Shown here: piece by piece, positions 36,085-45,325 of the stretch
Position numbering within the stretch: the stretch's first letter is position 1
Layout of the letters: each line of letters starts with the position of its first letter
From: Emticicia aquatica
GTDB taxonomy: Bacteria > Bacteroidota > Bacteroidia > Cytophagales > Spirosomataceae
Direction of reading: 5' to 3'
Length of the DNA: 64,000 bases
NCBI RefSeq assembly: GCF_923079645.1
Contig: NZ_CAKLPY010000003.1
Span: forward strand, 124,001 to 188,000
Notes under the pieces: model-generated
The model's input: only the letters and a program-made list of their open reading frames with translations
Database searches by the model: none
What the model was told of the DNA's origin: nothing
Made by a program: the position numbers and the translations under genes

Positions 36085-37902
36085 TTATTTTGCAACAACT
36101 TCAAAAGGCAAATTCAATGTCAGGATTGTATGTTCCAATGCACTGAGTTCTTCTTTCATTTCTTCTATGTAGCGTTCGGTTTCGTTTTTAAACGACGAAG
36201 CCAGCGATTTGTAGTAATCAATTCCCGATAATAGGTTAGTATGAAAAGCTTTTAAGGTACGAATTTGTGCCATAGACAGATTTTCAACTTGCTTATTGAG
36301 TTGATTTTTATAATAATCTACGTACAATACTAGCTCATTTATAAACATATTTGGACGTTTGAGTGAATTGAGAATATTGGTTCGGCCATAAATATGGTCA
36401 ACCATTTGTTTCAACGAAAATATTCCCGAAAAATAGGCTAAATTAGGTCCTGGGCAAATCGTTACAGCCGTCAATTTATGGGCTGGATTTATATCGTGTT
36501 TCAGTAAAGCCGAAACACCCAAGCCTTCGCATAAACAGTCTCTTTGAATTAGGAAATTGATTTTTTCAGACTTTTGTTCAGCCGTCATATCGCTGCTTTC
36601 TATTTGTTTTATTTTGGCATTAATATATTCACGTGAAGATTCACAAATAGGTTCTTTCGTAAATTCTGTATTTGTTGAAAGAAACTTTTTATAACATGGA
36701 CTTCCTGGGCGATTTTTATCAATACGCATTAAACGTTGAGACTCACCAGTTGTTAACCTAAAGTTATTGAAAGGAACGCCCAATGGTGAAGCATTACTCA
36801 AAAAATAGTCGTCTTTTTGAGCATTTGCCATTTTTTGGAGGGTGTCGTTATCAACATTTGTAGCTTCTGGAACTAACAAAAATGGACTAGCCCAACCTGT
36901 TCCATCAACATCATAATGTTCTAGTAAAAAAGTATCTTCGTTGGCTGTTCCAATACCACCTTGTACCGTAATTTTCATTGCAGGAAGCGAAGCAAATGGA
37001 GTCATTTCTCGGCTTACCAATGCTTGATTACAGATGTCAAATACTTCATTTTGTAAAGTTGCTCGATTTTGCTTAAATTCTTCCATGATTGGCCCAAGCA
37101 AAAGTCCATCAGTAGCAAATGCGTGTCCACCGCAATTTAAGCCAGATTCAATTCTAAATTCGGAAACCCAAAGACCTTTTTTTGCTAAGATTTTACCTTG
37201 CGTGAGAGCCGAACGGTAATCGCTTACTTTCAAAATAATTTTCTTTTTGAGAAAACCTTTTTCATCGGGGAAAAAATCATTGAAAGCATCAATGTAGCCA
37301 TACAAACGAGGATTGTAACCAGCCGAAAAAACGATACTTGAAGTCAAATTACTTAGAGCATAGCCACGAAATGATGAAAGAGCATCTGAAAACTCTTTTG
37401 GTAGCATTTCACCATTTTCATCATAATGTGTTTTATCAACTTTTGCCATTACGTTTACATCAATCGAACCTGCTACAATCGACCGACGTAACTGTTCTTG
37501 AATTTGTTCTTTTACCGAACTATCTTCTAATTGAAGCATTCCGATATAAAGTTGCTTGACAGATGAAGTTTCAGGAAGTAATTCAAAATATTTTACAATT
37601 TCTGAGCCTTCTTCAAAGGGTTCTGCACGAAGTTTTTCGACCTGTTTTTTTATCAATCGGTCTAATAAATTCAAATATTCGGTAATTCGTTTAGCTCGAT
37701 AATCTTCCTCTTTTTCAGTAATCGGATGATAAGTTTCGCCATTTTCATGGCAATGAAACTTTCGCATTTTCTCAATAAGTTCGTGTTCGATAATCGAAAT
37801 TACCGACGAAATGCCAAATCGAGCTACTTTTAGTGGAGTATCAATAGTGAAACCTAAGCCCATTACGGGAATATGAAAGGTATGAGAGGTTTTTTGTATC
37901 AT
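36085..37902 (-). CDS. nitronate-monooxygenase-like TIM-barrel protein with cysteine-bearing extension
   Basis: A 605-residue cytoplasmic protein. The N-terminus (PVMGLGFTIDTP at 12-22) and the segments ESGLNCGGHAFATDG (252-266), VQGGIGT (313-319) and DGTGWASPFLLVPEA (333-347) follow the order of FMN-binding nitronate monooxygenase/PfaD barrels (the GGH and GGIxT phosphate-binding loops, then the xTRFLATPEA-like strand). Family members are usually about 320-360 aa. Here an internal region (about 40-215) and a C-terminal ~250 residues are added. The latter holds Cys403, 420, 456, 458 and 483, which might bind a cluster or metal. Substrate unknown. A 16-bp palindrome lies 49 bp upstream. Confidence 0.6.
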   Translation of the reverse strand: MIQKTSHTFHIPVMGLGFTIDTPLKVARFGISSVISIIEHELIEKMRKFHCHENGETYHPITEKEEDYRAKRITEYLNLLDRLIKKQVEKLRAEPFEEGSEIVKYFELLPETSSVKQLYIGMLQLEDSSVKEQIQEQLRRSIVAGSIDVNVMAKVDKTHYDENGEMLPKEFSDALSSFRGYALSNLTSSIVFSAGYNPRLYGYIDAFNDFFPDEKGFLKKKIILKVSDYRSALTQGKILAKKGLWVSEFRIESGLNCGGHAFATDGLLLGPIMEEFKQNRATLQNEVFDICNQALVSREMTPFASLPAMKITVQGGIGTANEDTFLLEHYDVDGTGWASPFLLVPEATNVDNDTLQKMANAQKDDYFLSNASPLGVPFNNFRLTTGESQRLMRIDKNRPGSPCYKKFLSTNTEFTKEPICESSREYINAKIKQIESSDMTAEQKSEKINFLIQRDCLCEGLGVSALLKHDINPAHKLTAVTICPGPNLAYFSGIFSLKQMVDHIYGRTNILNSLKRPNMFINELVLYVDYYKNQLNKQVENLSMAQIRTLKAFHTNLLSGIDYYKSLASSFKNETERYIEEMKEELSALEHTILTLNLPFEVVAK

Positions 37903-37950
37903 TGCTTTTCAGAAAATTTAACAAAGCAACGCAAAATCTAGTAATTGAAA

Positions 37951-37966
37951 CATGACATTTGTCATG
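37951..37966. promoter_or_regulatory. palindrome upstream of the NMO-like gene
   Basis: CATGACA at 37951-37957 and TGTCATG at 37960-37966 form a perfect inverted repeat with a 2-bp spacer. It is 49 bp before the start codon of the gene at 36085-37902 and just upstream of a TAGATTTTG segment on the minus strand that resembles the -7 element. Size and position suit a Crp/Fnr-type activator site. Confidence 0.45.
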
Positions 37967-38105
37967 GATTGGGTTTTTAGGAGATAGTTTGAAGTTGGTA
38001 GAAGTATTAAGCGAAGCATCACTTGTACCTGTATCTTTGGATGAATTGCAGTCTGAGACTGCCAGCGATGAATTCGATATAATTGCTCCAGTATAGATTT
38101 CTTGT

Positions 38106-38546
38106 TTACTCTTTAATGAGCCATCCTGTAAATGGTTTTACCGTTGCACAGTTTGGGCTACCATCTTTTCCTGTACCTGGCACATAAGTTTCTAAAACTG
38201 CATTAGGATTATTGTATAATTGCTCCACTTGCTCCCATGTAATTCCAGTCAAAGGAACTTTGAGCCTTCTTGACCAAATAGAATCGAATTGACCTGCATA
38301 AGTTCCGATACCAATGTAAACAAACTTATCACTTGAGCCTTGAACAAAATCACCCGAAAATTTCGGCAACTGCTTTTTCTCGGCATCATCTTTTACTAGA
38401 ACCGAAAATTCAAAAATCAAATCATTAGTGGTAGCATGTTGCTTTTGGATAATTGTGTAACTATTTCCAGAACCTTTTTGTAAACCAAAATCTACCCCAA
38501 TAGGTGGATTTATTAGATTAATCCGAAGATTCAAAGCTTTTTTCAT
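38106..38546 (-). CDS. DUF5990-like hypothetical protein
   Basis: A 146-residue soluble protein. The pattern LNLRINLINPPIGVDFGLQKG, FEFSVLV, FSGDFVQGSSDKFVYIGIGTYAGQ and RRLKVPLTGITWEQVE agrees with the DUF5990 family as I remember it. These are small beta-rich proteins of unknown role. The gene lies 110 bp before the korB terminator and seems to stand alone. Confidence 0.6.
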   Translation of the reverse strand: MKKALNLRINLINPPIGVDFGLQKGSGNSYTIIQKQHATTNDLIFEFSVLVKDDAEKKQLPKFSGDFVQGSSDKFVYIGIGTYAGQFDSIWSRRLKVPLTGITWEQVEQLYNNPNAVLETYVPGTGKDGSPNCATVKPFTGWLIKE

Positions 38547-38600
38547 TTGATTAATTGACTTGAAAATAATTGTTAGCCATTTCGTTAAACTATACTATAA

Positions 38601-38636
38601 AAAACGCTCAAGAAATTACAATCTCCTGAGCGTTTT
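38601..38636 (-). terminator. terminator of the korAB operon
   Basis: A perfect 10-bp stem (38601-38610 / 38627-38636) with a 16-nt loop lies 21 bp after the korB stop. On the minus strand it is followed by T6. Confidence 0.8.
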
Positions 38637-38656
38637 CAATTTATCTTTAAATATTC

Positions 38657-39703
38657 TTATCTCAAACTTTCATTCAACGCCTCCAACGCATCAATACCTG
38701 GACAAAGAAGGTCTTCTTTGAGTGTATTCAATGGAGTTTTGGTTGTTTGAAGCACGTCGTGAAGAGCATTTGTATTTGGTTCGATATAAACTAAACCTGT
38801 CAAAATTTCTCCTTTTTCTTTGGCATTTTGCAAAGCGGTCATCGCAGAAAGTCTATCTTCTGGATTCCAACCTTGATGCAATTTTTGAAGTTGCAAAGCT
38901 GAGCCGTCGTGTAAAGTTATTTCTTTTGAATCCTCATAATTTGCAGTAATTTCTTCCATTATTGGCACAAAATCTACGGTCGAAGTGGCATCAATGTGTT
39001 CACGCACGTAATCATAAGATTTGGTTGAACCTACATTATTATTGAAAGTTACGCAAGGAGAAATCACATCAATCAATGCAAAACCAGGGTGCTTGATAGC
39101 AGCTTTTATCAAAGGAATCAACTGTGCTTTATCGCCCGAAAAACTGCGAGCTACAAAAGTTGCACCCAATTCAAGGCCTAAACCTACCAAATCAATGGCA
39201 TTAAACATATTGGTTGAGCCAGCTTTGCTTTTTGAGCCATTATCAGCAGTTGCCGAATCTTGCCCTTTTGTTAAACCGTAGCAACCATTGTTCATCACTA
39301 AATAAACCATGTTGAGGTTACGACGAATAGCATGAACAAATTGCCCCATTCCGATGGAAGCAGAATCACCATCGCCTGAAACGCCGAAGTAAACTAAGTC
39401 ACGGTTGGCCAAATAAGCACCCGTAGCTACCGAAGGCATACGTCCATGAACGGAGTTAAATCCGTGCGAATTTCCTAAAAAATAAGCAGGAGTTTTTGAC
39501 GAACAGCCAATACCAGAAAGTTTGGCAATTCGATGTGGCTCAATGGCAAGCTCGAAACATGCTTGGATGATTGCTCCACTGATAGAATCGTGTCCGCAAC
39601 CCGCACAAAGCGTTGATAAAGCTCCTTCGTAGTCTTTTTTTGTAAAATCTATTTTGTTTTTTGGCAAATCAGGATGCCTAAAGGTCGGACGAACGTATGT
39701 CAT
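38657..39703 (-). CDS. korB: 2-oxoacid:ferredoxin oxidoreductase, beta subunit
   Basis: A 348-residue thiamine-diphosphate subunit. The ThDP/Mg site is visible as GDGDSASIGMGQ followed by MVYLVMNNGCYGLTKGQ (about residues 108-150), and LCAGCGHDS (about 32-40), IGCSSKTPAYF (about 65) carries cluster-binding Cys. With KorA it oxidises a 2-oxoacid such as 2-oxoglutarate to the acyl-CoA and reduces ferredoxin. The gene begins 4 bp after korA, so both are cotranscribed. Confidence 0.93.
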   Translation of the reverse strand: MTYVRPTFRHPDLPKNKIDFTKKDYEGALSTLCAGCGHDSISGAIIQACFELAIEPHRIAKLSGIGCSSKTPAYFLGNSHGFNSVHGRMPSVATGAYLANRDLVYFGVSGDGDSASIGMGQFVHAIRRNLNMVYLVMNNGCYGLTKGQDSATADNGSKSKAGSTNMFNAIDLVGLGLELGATFVARSFSGDKAQLIPLIKAAIKHPGFALIDVISPCVTFNNNVGSTKSYDYVREHIDATSTVDFVPIMEEITANYEDSKEITLHDGSALQLQKLHQGWNPEDRLSAMTALQNAKEKGEILTGLVYIEPNTNALHDVLQTTKTPLNTLKEDLLCPGIDALEALNESLR

Positions 39704-39707
39704 TTGT

Positions 39708-41507
39708 TCAGTTTGTTACAAGATTTTTACTAATTTCTTTCACAATTTTATCAGCCGTAATCGGCATTCCGTCATAATTCAAGACACGAATCAATTTTTT
39801 AGGATTAATTTCTAATTCATTGATAAGCAACGAACGCATTTGAGCATCACGGTTTTGCTCAATCACAAAAACAACTTCGTGGTCTTCGATGAATTGTTCC
39901 ACGTCTTTGTTAAACGGAAATGCTTTGAGCTGCATTGCATCAAGAACTACGTCTTGTTCTCTCAATAAATCAATGGCTTCCTCTGAAGAATAAGTGGATG
40001 TACCGAAGAAAATCACTCCCAGCGGACTCATATTTTTTTGTTGGTAGAAATGAGGTTTTGGCACGATGTCTTTCGCTGTATCCCATTTTTTCTCCAAACG
40101 CTGCATATTTCTCACATAAACGGCACTGTCTTCGGTGTAAACTGCATATTCATCACGAGAAGTACCACGAGTAAAGTATGAACCTTTGGTTGGGTGTGTA
40201 CCTGGGTAAGTTCTGTACGGAATACCGTCGCCATCAGAATCTAAGTAACGCCCAAAACGTCCCATATTTTCTAAATCTTCGGCAGTATAAACTTTACCTC
40301 GGTCGTATTTTCTGCTTTCATCCCACTCAAAAGGCTCACTCATGTGGTCGTTCATTCCTAAATCTAAATCAGTCAAAACGATAATTGGCGTTTGTAAACG
40401 TTCGGCCAAATCAAAAGCATCTGCCGTTAATTCAAAACAATCTTTTGGGTTGCTTGGAAACAACAAAACGTGTTTAGTATCACCATGGGAGGCATAAGCT
40501 GCAAGTGTAATATCCGATTGTTGTGTACGAGTTGGCATCCCTGTTGAAGGGCCAGTACGTTGCACATCAATCAAAACTGCTGGAATTTCAGCGAAATAAC
40601 CTAAACCTAAAAATTCATTCATCAACGAAACACCTGGGCCAGAAGTGGCAGTAAATGACCTTGCCCCGTTCCAGTTTGCTCCGATAACCATTCCGATAGC
40701 GGCGAGTTCGTCTTCAGCTTGGACGATGGCAAAGTTTTTTTCACCAGTTTCTTTATCTGTACGGAATTTCTTGGCGTATTTTTCAAATTTCTCAACAACC
40801 GAAGTAGAAGGCGTAATAGGATACCAAGCCGCAACTGTTGCACCTGCAAAAACAGCTCCCAAGCCACAAGCACCGTTTCCGTCGAACATGATTCTTTTGC
40901 CTACTAAATCACGTCTTTCTACACGAATTTCAAGTGGAAACGTAAAGTTTTCCTGTACATATTTTACACCTAACTGTAAAGCTTGAACGTTAGGAGCAAC
41001 TAATTTTTCTTTACCTTTGAATTGTTCGGCTAAGAGCTGTTCCAAAACAGCAAATTCGATATCCAACAAAGCCGATAAAGCTCCAACGTAAATGATGTTT
41101 TTGAATAATTGGCGTTGACGCGGGTCAGTATATTGTTCCATACAAATACCCATCAACGGAATTCCGAGATAGGTAATGTCTTCACGAATATATTCTTTGT
41201 GTAGAGGTTTGGTGTTATCATACATAAAATAGCCCCCAGAACGGACACTTTGTACATCTTTCAACATACTTTGTGGATTCACAGAAACCATTAAATCAAT
41301 GCCTTCACGACGACCCAAATACCCTTTTTCGTTTACTCGCACTTCGTACCAAGTGGGTAATCCTTGAATATTAGATGGGAAAATATTTTTTGGTGTAACA
41401 GGCACTCCCATCCTGAAAATGGCTTTGGCAAACATGCTATTGGCACTGGCCGAACCAGTTCCATTAACATTAGCAAAGCGAACTACAAAATCGTTGACTT
41501 TTGTCAT
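39708..41507 (-). CDS. korA: 2-oxoacid:ferredoxin oxidoreductase, alpha subunit (gamma-alpha fusion)
   Basis: A 599-residue fusion: gamma domain at about 1-190 (FANVNGTGSASANSMFAKAIFRMGVPV) and pyrimidine-binding alpha domain from about 205 (MFDGNGACGLGAVFAGATVAAWYPITPSTS; SFTATSGPGVSLMNEFLG; ADKIVKEIS end). The 2-oxoglutarate type is suggested by the gamma-alpha order and length. First gene of the korAB pair, 111 bp after the FAD oxidoreductase gene. It supplies reduced ferredoxin for reductive steps. Confidence 0.93.
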   Translation of the reverse strand: MTKVNDFVVRFANVNGTGSASANSMFAKAIFRMGVPVTPKNIFPSNIQGLPTWYEVRVNEKGYLGRREGIDLMVSVNPQSMLKDVQSVRSGGYFMYDNTKPLHKEYIREDITYLGIPLMGICMEQYTDPRQRQLFKNIIYVGALSALLDIEFAVLEQLLAEQFKGKEKLVAPNVQALQLGVKYVQENFTFPLEIRVERRDLVGKRIMFDGNGACGLGAVFAGATVAAWYPITPSTSVVEKFEKYAKKFRTDKETGEKNFAIVQAEDELAAIGMVIGANWNGARSFTATSGPGVSLMNEFLGLGYFAEIPAVLIDVQRTGPSTGMPTRTQQSDITLAAYASHGDTKHVLLFPSNPKDCFELTADAFDLAERLQTPIIVLTDLDLGMNDHMSEPFEWDESRKYDRGKVYTAEDLENMGRFGRYLDSDGDGIPYRTYPGTHPTKGSYFTRGTSRDEYAVYTEDSAVYVRNMQRLEKKWDTAKDIVPKPHFYQQKNMSPLGVIFFGTSTYSSEEAIDLLREQDVVLDAMQLKAFPFNKDVEQFIEDHEVVFVIEQNRDAQMRSLLINELEINPKKLIRVLNYDGMPITADKIVKEISKNLVTN

Positions 41508-41617
41508 ATCACTTACATCCCCTAAAAAGGGAAGTTTTTTTAATTGATAAATTTTATGCTTAGGTTTTGTTAAAATAGTAGGTATATAATTTTACCTAAA
41601 TTTTAAATGTCGATAAC

Positions 41618-43408
41618 CTAATGACTACACCCATGATGTGCTTTTGTGGTATTGTAGAAAAACTTCTGCATATCCCAAGCGGAAGTTGGGCAACGCTCGG
41701 CACACAAACCGCAGTGCAAACAAACATCTTCGTCTTTTACCATTACCCTACCAGTTGCAGCTAATGTATTTGACACTAAAAGGTCTTGATTTAAGTGCAA
41801 AGATGGTGCTTTGAGACGAGTACGAAGGTCTTCTTCCGTACCATTAACAGTAAATGTGATACAGTCGGTTGGACAAATATCCATACAAGCGTCACATTCG
41901 ATACAACGATTTTCTGTGAAAACCGTTTGTACATCGCAGTTGAGGCAACGTTCGGCTTCTTTGAAACCAACTAATTTATCAAAACCAAGTTCAACTTCCT
42001 TTTTACGGTCGCTTAGTGTTACTGCTTTTGCTGCTTGAGGCACTACAAAACGGTCATCGTCAGCCACGATACTATCGTAACTCCATTCGTGGATACCCAT
42101 TTTTTGTGAGACCAAATTAGTGAATGGGTCAGGACGAACATCTAGTGGTTTTCCTTGACAATATAAATCTATCGAAACTGCTGCTGAGTGACCTTGAGCA
42201 ACCGCCGTAATGACATTTTTAGGGCCAAGAGCTGCATCACCGCCAAAGAAAACTTTCTCATTTGTTGATTGGAAAGTTGTACTATTGACGTTAGGCATTT
42301 CCCATTTATCAAACTCGATTCCTAAATCACGTTCAATCCAAGGGAAATAATTTTCTTGCCCGATTGCAACTAAAACATCGTCTGCTTCAATGAAAACGTG
42401 CGGTTCGCCTGTTGGCACAAGAGAACGTTTACCTTTTTCATCATAAACAGCATGAACTTTCTCGAAAGTCATACCTTTTAATTGGCCATTTTCAGATACA
42501 AACGAAATAGGTACGTGGTTATCAAGAATCGGAATATCTTCGTGCATGGCGTCTTCTTTTTCCCACGGAGAAGCACGCATTTCAGAAAATGGACTACGAA
42601 CAACTACTTTTACTTCTTCGCCACCCAAACGACGAGAAGTACGGCAGCAGTCCATGGCAGTATTTCCACCACCTAAAACGATAACTTTCTTACCGATTTT
42701 TTTAGTATGTTCAAAAGCTACACTTGCTAGCCATTCAATGCCTATATGTATATTGGCTGCACCTTCGGCACGGCCTGGAAGATTTGATAAATCACGTCCA
42801 CGAGGAGCTCCCGTTCCGATGAAAACGGCATCATACCCATCATCTAAAACACTTTTTAAGCTCGAAACATAAGTTTTGAAATGTTGGTGAATTCCCAAGT
42901 TGAGAATGTTATTCACTTCTTCGTCTAAAACTGTTTCTGGCAAACGAAAAGATGGGATTTGGCTACGCATCATGCCACCGCCTTTGATTTGTTCATCAAA
43001 AACGTGTATTTCGTAACCTAAAGGAGCTAAATCACGAGCAACGGTAAGAGAAGCTGGGCCAGCACCAATCAAAGCAATACGTTTTCCGTTTCCTTTGGTA
43101 GGGATTTTTGGGAGCAAATGAGTAATATCACCTTTGTTATCGGCGGCTACTCGTTTCAATCGACAAATAGCAACAGGCTCTTCGTCCACACGACCACGGC
43201 GACATGCTGGTTCGCATGGTCTATCACAAGTTCGGCCTAAAACGCCTGGGAAAACATTTGATTCCCAATTGACCATATATGCCTCGGTATATTTTTCGGC
43301 GGCAATTAGCCTGATGTACTCAGGCACAGGTGTATGAGCTGGGCAAGCATACTGACAATCTACGACCTTATGATAGTATTCGGGGTCGTGTACATTCGTT
43401 GGTTCCAA
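41618..43408 (-). CDS. FAD-dependent NAD(P) oxidoreductase with four Fe-S sites (GltD-like)
   Basis: A 596-residue protein. The N-terminal Fer4_20 domain has VDCQYACPAHTPVPEY and GRTCDRPCEPACRR; the FAD/NADPH Rossmann part (about 110-430) has IALIGAGPASLTVARDL, VIVLGGGNTAMDCCRTS and a FFGGDAALGP motif. Two C-terminal [4Fe-4S] ferredoxin motifs follow: CIECDACMDICPTDC and CLHCGLCAERCP. It is placed between the transhydrogenase genes and korAB and probably passes electrons between NAD(P)H and ferredoxin/KOR. The start is a TTG at 43408; the reading frame stays open upstream for another 14 codons (KTIQPLEPTN-like), so a non-ATG start further up is possible. Confidence 0.85.
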   Translation of the reverse strand: MEPTNVHDPEYYHKVVDCQYACPAHTPVPEYIRLIAAEKYTEAYMVNWESNVFPGVLGRTCDRPCEPACRRGRVDEEPVAICRLKRVAADNKGDITHLLPKIPTKGNGKRIALIGAGPASLTVARDLAPLGYEIHVFDEQIKGGGMMRSQIPSFRLPETVLDEEVNNILNLGIHQHFKTYVSSLKSVLDDGYDAVFIGTGAPRGRDLSNLPGRAEGAANIHIGIEWLASVAFEHTKKIGKKVIVLGGGNTAMDCCRTSRRLGGEEVKVVVRSPFSEMRASPWEKEDAMHEDIPILDNHVPISFVSENGQLKGMTFEKVHAVYDEKGKRSLVPTGEPHVFIEADDVLVAIGQENYFPWIERDLGIEFDKWEMPNVNSTTFQSTNEKVFFGGDAALGPKNVITAVAQGHSAAVSIDLYCQGKPLDVRPDPFTNLVSQKMGIHEWSYDSIVADDDRFVVPQAAKAVTLSDRKKEVELGFDKLVGFKEAERCLNCDVQTVFTENRCIECDACMDICPTDCITFTVNGTEEDLRTRLKAPSLHLNQDLLVSNTLAATGRVMVKDEDVCLHCGLCAERCPTSAWDMQKFFYNTTKAHHGCSH

Positions 43409-43537
43409 TGGTTGAATAGTTTTAAATTGAAATCGTGGGTAAAACTACTTAATTTTAAAAAGCAATACCAAATAAAATTTTGTTAAATCTTAAAATTGGC
43501 AATGATTATATGATTTTTTGTCAATAGAATACAAAAA

Positions 43538-44938
43538 CTACATTTGTTTCAATTCGTTAACAAGTTTTGACAAAACGCCTTTTGCATCTCCAAAAAGCAT
43601 ACTTGTTTTGGGTTGGTAGAAAAGAAGGTTATCAATTCCTGCATAACCTGCATTCATACTTCGTTTATTAACGATGATATTTTTTGCATTTTCAACATCT
43701 AAAATAGGCATTCCGAAAATAGGTGAAGATGGGTCGGTTTTAGCCGCCGGATTTACCACATCATTTGCTCCGACAACCAAAACGACATCGGTTGTTGCAA
43801 ATTGTGGATTTATTTCTTCCATTTCAATCAATTTATCATAAGAAACATTGCTTTCTGCCAAAAGGACATTCATGTGGCCGGGCATTCGACCTGCAACTGG
43901 ATGAATGGCATAAACCACTTCAACTCCTCGTTCTTCTAATAAAAGTTCTAACTCATGAATCACGTGTTGAGCTTGTGCAACAGCTAAGCCATAACCTGGT
44001 ACAATGACTACTTTTTTGGCGTAATTCATCAAAATAGCGGTATCAGAAATAGAAATATCTTTGATACTACCATTTACTTCCGCCCCAGCACCTGCGGCAG
44101 CTCCACTTCCAAAAGCCCCAAAAATCACGTTGCTTAACGGACGATTCATGGCTTTGCACATAGCTAAAGTTAAGATTGTACCAGCTGAACCAACCAAAAT
44201 ACCGCCTGTTAGCATTACTTGGTTTTGGTACAAAAATCCACCAAATGCAGCAGCTAAACCAGTAAATGAATTGAGCAATGAAATGACTACTGGCATATCT
44301 GCTCCACCAATCGGAATTACAAATAAAACACCATAAATCAAGGCAAAAACAAATAGTAGTACGACCAATAACAGATGCTCAGGTTGTGTATAAACAATGA
44401 AAATGCCACATAAAATAAGCGTAATCATCACAACCGTATTCAGAATATTATACGATGGAATTCGGATTGGTTTTTTCATTGTTTCGTTGAGTTTCAAGAA
44501 AGCAATAATACTGCCGCTAAATGAAACTGAACCGATGATTAATCCTGCAATAATTGTAGCTAAAGCACCAGTTTTACCCAAATTATGTTCGTATTCCATC
44601 AAGCCAATGATGGCGGCACAAGCTCCACCCATTCCATTGAAAAGTGAAACTAATTCGGGCATTTTGGTCATCTGAACTCGTCGAGCGGTAAGCCAGCCAG
44701 CAATTGTTCCAATACCGATGGCTGCCAAAATTAAAATGATTTTTATTGGCTCACGAGTGGTGTAGCCGTCGGCATGATTATACAACAAAATAGTGCCAAT
44801 AATTGCCAAAGCCATACCAAAAGCTGCATAAAGATTTCCTTTACGAGCTGTATCGGGGTGGCTGAGCATTTTTAAACCAAGCACGAAAGTTACCGAAGCA
44901 ATTAAATAAATAATGTCAAGAATATATTTTACTTCCAT
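43538..44938 (-). CDS. pntB: NAD(P) transhydrogenase subunit beta
   Basis: A 466-residue membrane protein. About eight or nine helices in the first ~280 residues (KMLSHPDTARKGNLYAAFGMALAIIG; TARRVQMTKMPELVSLFNGMGGACAAIIG), then the NADP-binding domain dIII (VVIVPGYGLAVAQAQHV, IHPVAGRMPGHMNVLLAESNV, DVVLVVGANDVVNPAA). It uses the proton gradient to reduce NADP from NADH. The start is 7 bp after the small subunit gene. Last of the three-gene transhydrogenase set. Confidence 0.95.
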   Translation of the reverse strand: MEVKYILDIIYLIASVTFVLGLKMLSHPDTARKGNLYAAFGMALAIIGTILLYNHADGYTTREPIKIILILAAIGIGTIAGWLTARRVQMTKMPELVSLFNGMGGACAAIIGLMEYEHNLGKTGALATIIAGLIIGSVSFSGSIIAFLKLNETMKKPIRIPSYNILNTVVMITLILCGIFIVYTQPEHLLLVVLLFVFALIYGVLFVIPIGGADMPVVISLLNSFTGLAAAFGGFLYQNQVMLTGGILVGSAGTILTLAMCKAMNRPLSNVIFGAFGSGAAAGAGAEVNGSIKDISISDTAILMNYAKKVVIVPGYGLAVAQAQHVIHELELLLEERGVEVVYAIHPVAGRMPGHMNVLLAESNVSYDKLIEMEEINPQFATTDVVLVVGANDVVNPAAKTDPSSPIFGMPILDVENAKNIIVNKRSMNAGYAGIDNLLFYQPKTSMLFGDAKGVLSKLVNELKQM

Positions 44939-44945
44939 GAGGGGT

Positions 44946-45257
44946 CTATTTTTTCTTTTTAAACATTTCTAACATTCTATCAGTAACTGCAAAGCCACCG
45001 ACTACGTTGAGTGTACCAAACACAACTGCCACAAAACCAAGTGCTAGAGCCAATATGTTTTCGGCAGGAGTATTGAGCATGACAATTATTGCTCCGACAA
45101 TGACAACTCCATGAATGGCATTTGCTCCACTCATTAAAGGTGTATGTAGTACGGCAGGTACTTTTCCGATAACCTCAACGCCTACGAAAACAGACAATAT
45201 AATGATGTATATCATCTGAATGTTTTCGCCGAGGAAGTTTATAATTTCGTTTAACAT
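44946..45257 (-). CDS. pntAB: NAD(P) transhydrogenase subunit alpha, membrane part (PntAB)
   Basis: A 103-residue protein with three or four helices (IYIIILSVFVGVEVIGKVP, TPLMSGANAIHGVVIVGAI, LALGFVAVVFGTLNVVGGFAVTDRML). The segment HTPLMSGANAIHGVV and NVVGGFAVTDRM are the signature of the small membrane alpha subunit. It forms the membrane channel together with PntB. It is encoded separately from the NAD-binding subunit, as in many Bacteroidota. Confidence 0.94.
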   Translation of the reverse strand: MLNEIINFLGENIQMIYIIILSVFVGVEVIGKVPAVLHTPLMSGANAIHGVVIVGAIIVMLNTPAENILALALGFVAVVFGTLNVVGGFAVTDRMLEMFKKKK

Positions 45258-45325
45258 ATATAGTAATTACGAGTTTAGAGTGGTTCGCTGCTACGAATAG
45301 GCATTTTGGCCTGATCCGAAGGTAG

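Noticed and set aside
38000-38100. Possible small gene or gene remnant upstream of the NMO-like gene
   Set aside because: Short mixed frames without start, length or family match.
40622-40873. Leu-rich minus-strand frame inside korA
   Set aside because: Low-complexity frame-shifted copy of the korA coding sequence.
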